Assembly (NCBI GenBank): GCA_949292785.1
Contig: CASFBK010000013.1
Coordinates: forward strand, 22,502-86,501
Direction: 5' to 3'
From: an uncultured Eubacteriales bacterium
GTDB taxonomy: Bacteria; Bacillota; Clostridia; Lachnospirales; Lachnospiraceae
Length of the DNA: 64,000 nucleotides
Positions within the stretch are counted from its first letter, which is position 1, and the number at the start of each line of letters is the position of its first letter. Positions 33,449-42,499 of this stretch are shown piece by piece. Made by a program: the position numbers and the translations under genes. The notes beneath the pieces were generated by a model. The model saw only the letters and a program-made list of their open reading frames with translations, was not told where the DNA came from and made no database searches.

Positions 33449-34756
33449 CTATGACAGCAAAAGCTCCCCATATTTATCCCAAAACTGCTGAACTTGCTTT
33501 TCATTTTTACCCGGTACTTTTCGTTGTTTTTGCATATATTCCATATGCACCGGAAAGAACTGCTCCAGCCGTTCCAGATACTTCCCGGAAAAATCCCCGC
33601 TGTCTGTCATAGCCGCACCGATTACCAGCGAGTAACAATGTTCCAGCATAAAATATTTAAGCTTGTCATTTACTGGGGTAAATTCTTCAAAAACAGTGTG
33701 CACATAGTGAAGCAAACGATTTACCCCTTTCTCCAGTCCTCCATGATTTTTGCAGAACACCATGAGGGTTTGGAAACCGTTCTTCTGGTCTTCTGCTCTG
33801 TCCTGCAAATCATCTGCAAGCTGCAGGAAGAATCCAAACTTCATATAAAAGCGGACCTCCTCTTCCCTTAATTCCGGGATTGTGAAAAAATAGTCAATCA
33901 ACACCGAAAGACTTCCCTTATATGCAGAAATCCGAAGTATCTCTTCCCGTGTCACTTCCGCTCCGTTTGCCTGTTCCGGCTCGTGTTCCAACCTCACTCC
34001 GTTTGCCTGCTCCCCTCCGTTTGTCTGTTCCGGCTCGTGTTCCTGCTGGCGGATGCTGTTATTCTGCGCTTCCAGCATCCACAATAACAGGTTTTGTATT
34101 TCCTTTTTCTTTTCTCCGGCGTAAGAATCCACCAGCCCATGCAACAGCTTACAGGTCTTTTCTTCCACGCTCCCCTTTGGCGTTACCGGTACATCATGAA
34201 GCACATTAGAAATCAGACAGTTATATGCTTCTTTTTGCTGCCTCGTATGACGTTTTTCATCAATATAATTATCCGTATAAGGGTACAAAAGGCTGTAGCA
34301 AAAGACAGTCTCCTTACACGCCTGCTTCTGCCCCTGCAAATCAGCAATCACTGCATAGATAAAATAATTGCGGAGCGCCTGCCAGATATTTTCCATAGTA
34401 AGCTCCGGGTCAAAGCTGCGTACCTTTCTCACAAACCTTTTCGTTTCCTCCTGAAATGCCTGAAAGGTTTCTTCGCTCATATGGCTTCGGATTCCCAAAA
34501 GCTGCTCCTTTGCAAAAAATTCGGCAAGCATCCCATCCATTTCCTGCTTCCATGCCAGCTGCTCCGATTCCTTTTTGGGAAAGGCTTTTGCCTTTACTTT
34601 CCACTGCCCTGCTATCTCTTCTATCTCTGCCTCATTCTGCCGCTTTTTTAGCTCCCCGACCTCCGTCAGAAAATCAGGAAAAGAGTTCGGAAGGCTTTCC
34701 CATAAGCCCAATATTTCCTCAAAGCATATGCGCTCTATTTTTTCCTTTGTAATCAC
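33449..34756 (-). CDS. Putative class I isoprenoid-synthase-like protein
   Basis: 435 aa from GTG 34756, which has GGGAG 7 nt upstream. All-helical. Two Asp-rich sites have the placing of class I terpene/prenyl synthases: YTDNYIDEKR (Asp162, Asp166) and LADDLQDRAED (Asp315, 316, 319), with a Lys-Gly (KGSLSVL) 35 residues before the second. Between them lies a repetitive insertion (about residues 239-266) built of EHEPEQ-NG units. I do not recognise a characterised homologue. It is followed upstream by an ABC-F gene 15 nt away, so they form an operon. Function unproven. Confidence 0.5.
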   Translation of the reverse strand: MITKEKIERICFEEILGLWESLPNSFPDFLTEVGELKKRQNEAEIEEIAGQWKVKAKAFPKKESEQLAWKQEMDGMLAEFFAKEQLLGIRSHMSEETFQAFQEETKRFVRKVRSFDPELTMENIWQALRNYFIYAVIADLQGQKQACKETVFCYSLLYPYTDNYIDEKRHTRQQKEAYNCLISNVLHDVPVTPKGSVEEKTCKLLHGLVDSYAGEKKKEIQNLLLWMLEAQNNSIRQQEHEPEQTNGGEQANGVRLEHEPEQANGAEVTREEILRISAYKGSLSVLIDYFFTIPELREEEVRFYMKFGFFLQLADDLQDRAEDQKNGFQTLMVFCKNHGGLEKGVNRLLHYVHTVFEEFTPVNDKLKYFMLEHCYSLVIGAAMTDSGDFSGKYLERLEQFFPVHMEYMQKQRKVPGKNEKQVQQFWDKYGELLLS

Positions 34757-34771
34757 AATCTGACTCCCTTC

Positions 34772-36325
34772 CTATGCCAGCAGAGAATATTCCTCCATGT
34801 TCCAAATCTTGTCCACCACATCCTGATAAAACTCCGGCTCATGGCAGACAAGCAGAATCGCACCCTTGTACTCCTTTAAAGCACGCTTTAATTCTTCCTT
34901 GGCATCTACATCCAAATGATTGGTGGGCTCGTCTAATAAAAGTACATTGGTTTCCACGTTAAGCAGTTTACATAATCTGACCTTTGCCTGTTCGCCTCCG
35001 CTCAACACCTTTACCTTGCTTTCAATATGCTTGGTGGTAAGCCCGCATTTTGCCAGTGCAGAACGTACTTCATACTGGCTGTACGCAGGAAATGTCTCCC
35101 AGATTTCTTCAATACAGCTATTTTCACTTGCAGGCATTTCCTGTTCAAAATAGCCCGGATAAAGATAATCTCCAAGCTGCGCCTTGCCGGACAGCGCCGG
35201 AATCAGCCCCAGTACGCTCTTTAAAAAGGTAGACTTTCCAATTCCATTGGTTCCAACAATAGCAATCTTCTCGCCCCGCTCCATCCGCAGATTCATAGGC
35301 TTGGACAAGGGTCTGTCCTTTTCATATCCAATCACAAGGTCTGTGGTCTCAAATATGACCTTTCCTGCCGCTCTTGCATTTTTAAAGAAAAACTCCGGCT
35401 TCGGACGTTCCGCTGCCAGTTCGATAACATCCATTTTGTCCAGTTTTTTCTGCCGGGACATTGCCATATTACGGGTAGCCACTCTTGCCTTATTACGTGC
35501 CACAAAGTCCTTCAAATCCTCAATTTCCTTCTGCTGTTTCTTGTAAGCCGCCTCTAACTGCGCCTTTTTCATGGCATAGACTTCCTGGAAATTGTCATAA
35601 TCCCCCACATAGCGGTTCAACTCCTGATTTTCCATATGATAAATAATATTTACCACACTGTTTAAAAACGGAATGTCATGGGAGATTAAAATAAATGCAT
35701 TCTCGTAATCCAAAAGATACCGTTTCAGCCATTCAATGTGGTTCTCGTCCAGATAGTTGGTAGGCTCGTCTAACAGCAGAATATCCGGCTTTTCTAAGAG
35801 CAGCTTTGCCAGTAACACCTTGGTACGCTGTCCGCCGCTTAATTCTGTCACATCCGTGTCAAGCCCCAGCTCTATCACGCCTAAGGCTCTTGCTACTTCT
35901 TCGACTTTGGTATCTATAATATAAAAATCATGCTGCTCTAACAGCTCCTGCATGGTTCCCGTTTCCTCCAGCAGACGGTTCATCTCTTCCTCGTCTGCTT
36001 CTCCCATCTGAGCAAACATGCTGTTCATCTCTGCTTCCATATCATACAGGAAGGAAAAGGCACTGCGCAGTACATCTCCAATGGTCATTCCCTTTTCCAA
36101 TACGGTGTGCTGGTCTAAATATCCTGCCCGGACATTTTTTGCCCACTCTACTTTTCCTTCATCCGGCTGAAGCTTTCCGGTTACGATGTTCATGAAGGTA
36201 GACTTTCCTTCTCCGTTGGCTCCCACCAGTCCGATATGCTCTCCCTTCAGCAGTTGAAAGGATACGTCATTAAAAATCGCACGGTCCCCGAAGCCGTGAG
36301 TTAAGTTCTTTACATCTAAAATCAT
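34772..36325 (-). CDS. ABC-F family ATPase (YkpA/YbiT type)
   Basis: 517 aa, two ABC domains joined by a long helical linker and no membrane segments. Walker A GANGEGKS and GTNGIGKS; signatures LSGGQRTK and LSGGEQAK; Walker B LLLDEPTNYLD and LLLDEPTNHLD. The short, Lys/Ala-rich linker suggests a housekeeping translation factor, not a drug-resistance subtype. Divergent from asnA and upstream in the same operon as the isoprenoid-synthase-like gene. Confidence 0.9.
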   Translation of the reverse strand: MILDVKNLTHGFGDRAIFNDVSFQLLKGEHIGLVGANGEGKSTFMNIVTGKLQPDEGKVEWAKNVRAGYLDQHTVLEKGMTIGDVLRSAFSFLYDMEAEMNSMFAQMGEADEEEMNRLLEETGTMQELLEQHDFYIIDTKVEEVARALGVIELGLDTDVTELSGGQRTKVLLAKLLLEKPDILLLDEPTNYLDENHIEWLKRYLLDYENAFILISHDIPFLNSVVNIIYHMENQELNRYVGDYDNFQEVYAMKKAQLEAAYKKQQKEIEDLKDFVARNKARVATRNMAMSRQKKLDKMDVIELAAERPKPEFFFKNARAAGKVIFETTDLVIGYEKDRPLSKPMNLRMERGEKIAIVGTNGIGKSTFLKSVLGLIPALSGKAQLGDYLYPGYFEQEMPASENSCIEEIWETFPAYSQYEVRSALAKCGLTTKHIESKVKVLSGGEQAKVRLCKLLNVETNVLLLDEPTNHLDVDAKEELKRALKEYKGAILLVCHEPEFYQDVVDKIWNMEEYSLLA

Positions 36326-36471
36326 ATGTTTTCCTCATTTTCCCTTGTTTTTCTCTTTTATCTTTCTATTTTACAGGGTATCGCCTTTCTTTTCAACCAC
36401 TGATTTTTTTATTGAAAAACCATTTGCACAAGTATATAATTGATAGAAGAAAAAGAATCGAGGAGTACACT

Positions 36472-37482
36472 ATGGAACAATTAATCATACCCAAAGAATA
36501 TCATTCACAATTAGATTTACATGACACACAGATTGCCATTAAAACGGTAAAGGACTTCTTTCAGAACCTGCTTTCCCAGCGGTTGAATCTTCAGCGTGTA
36601 TCTGCCCCGCTGTTCGTTGACCCGGATTCCGGTCTGAACGATAACCTAAACGGTGTGGAACGCCCGGTTACCTTTGGCATTAAGGAACAGGATGAAAAAC
36701 AGGCAGAAATCGTCCATTCTCTGGCAAAATGGAAACGTTATGCTTTGAAGAAATACGGTTTTTCCATGGGCGAAGGCCTGTATACAGACATGAATGCCAT
36801 CCGCAGGGATGAAGATACGGACAATATCCACTCTATTTTTGTAGACCAGTGGGACTGGGAAAAAATCATTGACAAAAAGGACCGTAATCTGGACTACCTG
36901 AAGGAAACAGTCAAAACCGTATACAAGGTTTTGCGTAAAACGGAAAAATACATGGCAATTCAATATGATTACATAGAAGAAATGCTTCCTCATGATATTT
37001 TCTTTATTACCACTCAGGAGTTAGAGGATATGTTTCCGGACAATACTCCAAAGGAGCGGGAATATTACATTACCCAGGCAAAGGGCGCCGTATGTATCCT
37101 GCAAATCGGAGACACCTTAGAATCCGGAGAACGTCACGACGGTCGTGCACCGGATTATGATGACTGGTCCTTAAACGCAGACATCCTTGTTTACTATCCG
37201 GTTCTTGACATTGCGCTGGAGCTTTCCTCCATGGGAATCCGCGTGGATAAGGAAGCATTACTCCGCCAGCTTGATAAGGCAGGCTGCCCGGAACGTGCCG
37301 AGCTTCCTTTCCAGAAAGCTATTATAGACGAAGCACTTCCTTACACCATCGGCGGCGGAATCGGACAGTCCCGCATCTGTATGTTCTTTTTACGGAAAGC
37401 CCACATCGGGGAAGTACAGTCCTCCCTGTGGAAGGATGAGATTGTAAAAGAAGCGGAAAAGAATGGGATTCAATTATTATAA
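36472..37482 (+). CDS. asnA: Aspartate-ammonia ligase
   Basis: 336 aa from ATG 36472, which has GAGGAG 6 nt upstream; twenty codons of open frame before it are not family-like. Makes asparagine from aspartate, ammonia and ATP. Class II aminoacyl-tRNA-synthetase fold with GVERPVTFGI, LAKWKRYALKKYGF, QWDWE and the C-terminal GGGIGQSRICM motif 3. Single gene with a bidirectional terminator. Confidence 0.95.
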   Translation: MEQLIIPKEYHSQLDLHDTQIAIKTVKDFFQNLLSQRLNLQRVSAPLFVDPDSGLNDNLNGVERPVTFGIKEQDEKQAEIVHSLAKWKRYALKKYGFSMGEGLYTDMNAIRRDEDTDNIHSIFVDQWDWEKIIDKKDRNLDYLKETVKTVYKVLRKTEKYMAIQYDYIEEMLPHDIFFITTQELEDMFPDNTPKEREYYITQAKGAVCILQIGDTLESGERHDGRAPDYDDWSLNADILVYYPVLDIALELSSMGIRVDKEALLRQLDKAGCPERAELPFQKAIIDEALPYTIGGGIGQSRICMFFLRKAHIGEVQSSLWKDEIVKEAEKNGIQLL

Positions 37483-37510
37483 TTTAGTTGTTATAAATGA
37501 AAGTATTGAA

Positions 37511-37548
37511 AAAGGGAAAATGCAGGCATACCGCATCTTCCCTTTTTG
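37511..37548. terminator. Bidirectional terminator between asnA and the exporter permease
   Basis: AAAAGGGAA-A-ATGC, loop, GCAT-C-TTCCCTTTTT: a 13-bp stem with one internal mismatch, T-run on plus and a shorter one on minus. Confidence 0.85.
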
Positions 37549-37554
37549 ATTGAA

Positions 37555-39927
37555 TTACTCTGAAATCAGTATCCTTGCCTGCACCCTTTTTATCTTTCCC
37601 GCTTTCCAGTAAGAGAACAGGAAGAATACCACTGCCATCATCACAATAGGACTCAGAACAGACATCCATGCAATCTCCATTTCCACCCGGCTGATTCCCA
37701 CATAGGAAAGCAGCATTTCAAAGCACTTGTTCATCAGAAGAACCGTCAGAATCACGCCCAGAACGCTTCCAAGCAGAGACACTATCATAAATCGCAGTGC
37801 AAACTGCAGCCGCAGATTTTTCGAGGTAAACCCAAAAGCCTTGTAAATCCCGTAATCCTGCCGCTCCTTTGCAAATATTTTTCCGCAGACCAGCGAAATT
37901 ACCACCAATGCGAAAATAACTGTCAGAACATACACTAATAGGGATAATGCATTCACCGCCGCAACAATACTGTCCATTCCGTTAAATCCATTGCTGGCTG
38001 ACACACTTAATTCGGAGCCATAGACCTGGCTTAATTTTTCCGCAATCTCCTTTGCCCTTCCCCCATCGGCAAGGCGGTATGCCTTTCCCATGCTCACGGT
38101 TTTCTCTCCTGTGCTCCCACTTAATGCAAGCCTCTCATAAGCTGCTTTGCTCATGGCAAAATTACTTCCCATATCGTTGGCACACTGATAAATACCTGAA
38201 ATCATATACTCTGCCTTTTCGTCATTTAGCGCAACCGTCACCGCATCTCCAATCTGAATCTCCAGTTGCTTCGCCACAAACTCCGTCACCAGAATCTCAT
38301 TGTCGTACAGACAGGTTCTGCCCTCCAGAATACTTTCTATTTCCTCCGGCGCCCCGCTGATAAAGCACTGTATCTGACATCCATCCAGTAAAAGATAGGT
38401 ATTCTGCATATAGAAGCTTTTCTCAATTTCAGAATAGCTTTCAATGGTTCCCTCTACCTCTTCCTGTATCTCATCATTATAACAATGCACCCACAGGTCA
38501 TACTCCACTACATCAAATGCCCGTGAAAACTGTTCGCCATCTTCTCCCACCCAGGCATCCATATGCCCCATCATAATCATGAAAAACACCAGCAGTCCCG
38601 TAATCACCCCTGCACTGATATACTGTTTTCCATTGGAAGTAAGCTGCCGGAAAGCAAGCCAGAGGGACATGCCTCTTTTTCGGATTGGCATTTCCAGACG
38701 GCTGGAAAAGTAAACACTTTCCTTTCCTCCGCTGATTGCCTGCACCGGGGTAATGTTTTTCATCTTCCGCAGTTTTATCCAGATAAACAGTACGATAAAT
38801 GCCATGATTCCAAGCAGCGCCACAAAACAAGGCAGCATTGCCAGAGCACCCGGCGTCAAAATTCCAACCACCGGTGTCATAATCCGGTTTACCAGCCTGA
38901 TAACCGGAATTGCCAACGGAATTCCCAGAGCTGCCCCCAGAGCTGCCCCCAACAGGTATTGCAGCATTAATATCATTTTCAGTTTCCGCTGCGTAACGCC
39001 TACTGCCTTTAATATCCCTAAGTTTACATATTCCATCTCAATGCTGCTGCCGATACTGTGGTTCATAATAATCAGAGTGATAATCAGCAGCAAAGCAATA
39101 AACACCAGCAGGCTGCCGCTGAAAATACGAACCAGAATCAGCATATAACTGATTGCCTGTTCTTTCCCAAGGCTGAGCCATGCATAGCCTTCCACTCCGG
39201 TATTCTTATTTAATTCCTGTTGGAATCTGAGATAGCTTAAGTCACTGCTTTTCTTCCGAAAAATATTCAGCATAACAGCTTCACTAAAGGAATTGCCTGA
39301 CTTTTCCTCCCGACAGCTTTGCAGCATCTTTTCCAAATCCTTATCACTTAATAAAACAGTCTTTACCCCCATCATACTGCTGCCCATAAAAGGGTCCTCG
39401 AAAAATCCCTTTATGGTATAGGCGGTACTTTCTCCCTCCATGTTCAACGAGATTTTATCTCCTGTCTCACATCCGTATAAGGTCTTATAGCTGATAGGAA
39501 CATACATTTCTCCTTCCCTCAAGACCTCTGGTTTTTCCTGATATCCGGTTCCTTCTTCGTTAAAAATCCGATAATTCAAACCAGAGGTGCTGTACCCTGC
39601 CATCATGACGCTGTTGTTTTCGACTTTCCCATTAATATTCAGAAAATCCCCCGCCAGCGCCGGAGTTATCAGGATTTTTTCTACCTCTTTCTGCTCCTCT
39701 ACCTGCCGCATCAGCTCCTCATATGTCTCCCCAGAACCATTCAGCAGTACCAGCATGTCTCCAAAGCCTGCCTGCTCTAGAGCTTCTTCATCACTTTTCT
39801 GGGAATTCATACTTACGGTAAGTACCGCAGTCAGCGCCATGGACACAATCATCATTAAAATAAAGATACCAAAAAAGCTGCCCTTCTGCCGGCGGATATT
39901 TGCTTTTAAAATCGTAATGATTTCCAT
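37555..39927 (-). CDS. FtsX-like ABC transporter permease
   Basis: 790 aa from ATG 39927, with GGGGGTG upstream and starting 12 nt after the ATPase stop. Two FtsX-type halves: a first membrane helix, a large extracellular MacB-PCD-like domain (residues 50-260), three helices (275-400), a second extracellular domain and three final helices. This is the layout of MacB/LolE-like or peptide-antibiotic (Bce-family-related) exporters. With the ATPase it may expel or sense antimicrobial peptides. Control by the nearby OmpR/HK pair is suggested by operator repeats. Confidence 0.9.
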   Translation of the reverse strand: MEIITILKANIRRQKGSFFGIFILMMIVSMALTAVLTVSMNSQKSDEEALEQAGFGDMLVLLNGSGETYEELMRQVEEQKEVEKILITPALAGDFLNINGKVENNSVMMAGYSTSGLNYRIFNEEGTGYQEKPEVLREGEMYVPISYKTLYGCETGDKISLNMEGESTAYTIKGFFEDPFMGSSMMGVKTVLLSDKDLEKMLQSCREEKSGNSFSEAVMLNIFRKKSSDLSYLRFQQELNKNTGVEGYAWLSLGKEQAISYMLILVRIFSGSLLVFIALLLIITLIIMNHSIGSSIEMEYVNLGILKAVGVTQRKLKMILMLQYLLGAALGAALGIPLAIPVIRLVNRIMTPVVGILTPGALAMLPCFVALLGIMAFIVLFIWIKLRKMKNITPVQAISGGKESVYFSSRLEMPIRKRGMSLWLAFRQLTSNGKQYISAGVITGLLVFFMIMMGHMDAWVGEDGEQFSRAFDVVEYDLWVHCYNDEIQEEVEGTIESYSEIEKSFYMQNTYLLLDGCQIQCFISGAPEEIESILEGRTCLYDNEILVTEFVAKQLEIQIGDAVTVALNDEKAEYMISGIYQCANDMGSNFAMSKAAYERLALSGSTGEKTVSMGKAYRLADGGRAKEIAEKLSQVYGSELSVSASNGFNGMDSIVAAVNALSLLVYVLTVIFALVVISLVCGKIFAKERQDYGIYKAFGFTSKNLRLQFALRFMIVSLLGSVLGVILTVLLMNKCFEMLLSYVGISRVEMEIAWMSVLSPIVMMAVVFFLFSYWKAGKIKRVQARILISE

Positions 39928-39938
39928 ACCGTCACCCC

Positions 39939-40700
39939 CTACCATTCCATTGAGGAAAGCCATGCGTTAATCTGTGTTTCCCGATTTTTGGCTTCCTCCG
40001 GTGTAAAAGGGGGCAGCTTCATTTCACCGCATATTTTCCCATCCTCCAGATACAGCAGACGGTCAGCCCGCAGCGCAGCGCGCACATCATGGGTTACCAT
40101 GAGAATGCTCTGCCCCTCCCGATTCAGGTCTGTCATAAGATTTAAAACCGCATCGGTATTGCTCTTATTTAAGGCTCCAGTAGGTTCGTCTGCAAATAAG
40201 AGTCCGGGCTCTCCGATGACCGCTCTTGCAATGGCTGCCCTCTGTGCTTCTCCGCCGGACACCTGAGCCGGGAGACGGTCCTTTGCCTTCCATACATTTA
40301 CCTGCTCTAATAAATCCAATGCCCGCTTTTTTACGTCTGCGGCAGCTTTCTTTTTATCCAGGAAGCCCGGCACTGTGACGTTTTCTAATAAAGTCAGGTT
40401 GCTGACTAAATGTATCTGCTGAAATACGAAGCCAAATTCTTCAGCACGAAGGCGCGCCATTTCCTTTTCTTTACAGCCGCTAAAGCGTTTTCCCTTGTAA
40501 GCCACCTCCCCGGAGGTAAGTCCGTCCATTCCACTTAGACAATACAGTAATGTAGATTTTCCGGAACCGGAAGCTCCCATGATTACGGTAAAGTCACCTT
40601 TATATAGTTCAAATGATATGTGGTTTAATACGTGATTCTGTTCTCCGTTATTGGCAAAGCTCTTGCAGACGTCTTTTGCCGATAATAAGATTTCTTCCAT
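39939..40700 (-). CDS. ABC transporter ATP-binding protein (MacB/LolD type)
   Basis: 253 aa from ATG 40700, with GGAGG 8 nt upstream; the longer frame to 40733 lacks support. Walker A GASGSGKS, Q-loop VFQQIHLV, signature VSGGEAQRAAIARAVI, Walker B LLFADEPTGALN and H-loop VTHD. The ADEPTGALN wording is typical of the LolD/MacB/BceA group. Pairs with the downstream permease. Confidence 0.93.
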   Translation of the reverse strand: MEEILLSAKDVCKSFANNGEQNHVLNHISFELYKGDFTVIMGASGSGKSTLLYCLSGMDGLTSGEVAYKGKRFSGCKEKEMARLRAEEFGFVFQQIHLVSNLTLLENVTVPGFLDKKKAAADVKKRALDLLEQVNVWKAKDRLPAQVSGGEAQRAAIARAVIGEPGLLFADEPTGALNKSNTDAVLNLMTDLNREGQSILMVTHDVRAALRADRLLYLEDGKICGEMKLPPFTPEEAKNRETQINAWLSSMEW

Positions 40701-40744
40701 TTTGTTTCCTCCATCTCTTGTAGACAATTCCATTTGATGGTTAT

Positions 40745-40842
40745 AGTGTAGCAGAAAAAATATTAAGAAGTCTTTAAGAGATTAAAAAAATAAATCCCAT
40801 AAAATCGGTCTTTGCGAGGTTTTGTTACTAATTTGTTACTAA
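40745..40842. promoter_or_regulatory. Exporter promoter with OmpR-type direct repeats
   Basis: On minus, TACACT (40750-40745) is a -10 candidate. Upstream of it TTAAG occurs at 40763 and 40774 (11-bp period), replacing the -35. Further on, TTTGTTACTAA occurs twice back to back at 40821-40831 and 40832-40842, also 11-bp period. Such one-turn direct repeats are typical of OmpR-family regulators. Confidence 0.5.
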
Positions 40843-40921
40843 TTGACATTTTTTATAAATACTTCTTGCTCTCTATTTTTCTAACATAGACTACCATAAA
40901 AAAAATGTTTTTCCAGTAAAA

Positions 40922-40944
40922 AGACCAGGTCACTCGCCTGGTCT
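40922..40944 (-). terminator. Terminator of the small gene at 40943
   Basis: AGACCAGG, 7-nt loop, CCTGGTCT then T-run on the minus strand; the stop codon TAG of the small gene lies in the stem. Confidence 0.85.
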
Positions 40945-41161
40945 AAAAGTTCTTATTCTGTTTCTCCAACTCCCTCTCTACTGGTTCGCGAAGTTCTGCT
41001 GCTTGGGCATGGGAAATCAACTGCAGTATATCGCATGCACCGGTGATTGTGTTGTCCAAATACTCTAAGCTCTTCTCCTTGTTCTCTCCGGAATCATTTT
41101 TCAGAATATCTTCCAGAACTTCGTTTATCCTCTGTCTGAGGTATTCTATATCCAGTTCCAT
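40943..41161 (-). CDS. Small acidic hypothetical protein
   Basis: 72 aa with GGGAGG before ATG 41161 and its own terminator, so very likely a real gene. Predicted helical and acidic (LRQRINEVLEDILKND, then KEKSLEYLDNTITGACDILQLI). The S-x-x-x-LD-x-x-I spacing faintly recalls Spo0E-type phosphatases but is too weak to name it. No membrane segment. Unknown function. Confidence 0.65.
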   Translation of the reverse strand: MELDIEYLRQRINEVLEDILKNDSGENKEKSLEYLDNTITGACDILQLISHAQAAELREPVERELEKQNKNF

Positions 41162-41964
41162 GCTGTCCCTCCCGTTATATTATATGGTTCTATTATAAAA
41201 CGGAATGGGTTGAAAGTTTACTGGTAATATTTTCCAGTTACAGGGCAAAAATAATCCTACATGAACCGAGGCGGAAAATTGTCTATACTTCTAAATAATT
41301 TACCACTATATATGTACTTAATTACACAAACAAACCATAACAAACTATAAACTATAACAATTAAATTTACGTTTTTATTATCCTCCTCAAATGGTTTATC
41401 ATTTATATAAATATTGTCATAATGTCTTGTTCAAACAAAGTATTATGTGGTATTATTATTTTTCATTATATTTTCCTTCAAACTTATGTTCTCACCCTAT
41501 CACTATATTTTTATTTTTTCAATGATATTTTTTAACCATTTGTATTGCGGGCACAGATTTCTCTGTTCCAGCCCCATTTGCAAAAATTCAATCAATATCT
41601 TCCCAAAACTATTGAGCAAGATAACATATATCAGTCAGTAGGTTTATGAAAGCATATTGAATAAAGGCATCCTAAATGCATTGACTACCTTCCGCTACTA
41701 CCTTTAATTATAGAAAATCCAGATTATATTGGTGTAAATCCAAATGAATCTGGTACAAGCATATATTACAATAATGACACATAAAATAAACAATGATTCA
41801 AATTGCAAAGGTCGGAAAGGCTCCCGACACACTCGCAAGAGTACCTGAGATGATGGATACGCCGCCCATCTTGTAATTTGATGAAATGTAAGGGAATGGT
41901 CATTATTGACGGTTCCCTTCTTCTTTCATATTTCACACAGCAAGCTAAAGAAGAAACTGATTAA
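41162..41964. other. AT-rich non-coding region with gene remnants
   Basis: No intact gene. Around 41692-41784 a short plus-strand frame reads LIIENPDYIGVNPNESGTS, similar to a segment of phage/toxin PBECR-like nuclease domains, then stops. At about 41888-41922 AAGGGAA...TTCCCTT forms a stem followed by T-rich sequence, a probable terminator. The rest is featureless AT-rich sequence, consistent with decay of a mobile or toxin locus. Confidence 0.4.
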
Positions 41965-42270
41965 TTTTTCAAACAGCGCGTATTTAATCTGAAACCTCTT
42001 AAAGAACCTGAAGTACCAAAAGATGTTTCTAACTCATTTATTGATGGCGAAATATGTACCTATAAGACAATTCGTGACCAGGTTATATTCACCATCAAAC
42101 GTATCGTCAGTGTTGATGTACAGGAAGTTACCGGAAAACGTAAAGCTTACTCAACACTCCCATATTCTGAATTTCAATATTTTCTGATATTTCAAAAAGT
42201 ACAAAAAACTTCTTTCCAATCCTTTCCAGTATCATTTTTCTCAAAATGTCCATCCTACTGTCTGAGGTGA
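41965..42270 (+). pseudogene. 5'-truncated reading frame
   Basis: 102 open codons without any usable start, bounded upstream by a stop at 41962. The product would contain KPLKEPEVPKDVSN and IRDQVIFTIKRIVSVDVQEV, protein-like up to about 42185 and then poorer. It ends 4 nt before the start of the next small gene. Looks like the surviving 3' part of a gene whose beginning was lost. Family not recognised. Confidence 0.4.
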
Positions 42271-42274
42271 TTTT

Positions 42275-42448
42275 ATGTATAACAACTTATCTGAGCTGCT
42301 TCTGGGAAGCTCCAGCACCAATTCTTTCTTTGTCTCTCTACCGGTATGGCTGCAGATTTTGCTCCACAAAGAACATTCCTATATTCGTACTGCTACACAG
42401 TTACACCATATTGCATATATTCTTCAGCAGCAAAAAACTTTTTTATAG
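42275..42448 (+). CDS. 57-aa hypothetical protein
   Basis: ATG 42275 preceded by GAGGTGA, TAG at 42446-42448. Starts MYNNLSELLLGSSST, then SLPVWLQILLHKEHSYIRTATQLHHIAYIL. Short proteins of this look (acidic start, SSS, SLPV-LQ-LH) occur in clostridial accessory regions, but no function is known to me. Coupled to the truncated frame before it, so it may itself be a leftover. Confidence 0.45.
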   Translation: MYNNLSELLLGSSSTNSFFVSLPVWLQILLHKEHSYIRTATQLHHIAYILQQQKTFL

Positions 42449-42499
42449 AGACGATAGACGCAATGACTGCCGGAACAGATGTGCCCCATATTAAACTGA

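Noticed and set aside
34772-36325. A second antibiotic-resistance ABC-F gene
   Set aside because: The linker and motifs fit the housekeeping YkpA/YbiT group, and no attenuator-like leader is seen.
41447-41641. Hydrophobic plus-strand frame of 64 codons
   Set aside because: Phe/Ile/Tyr-rich text typical of AT-rich non-coding DNA; no start signals.
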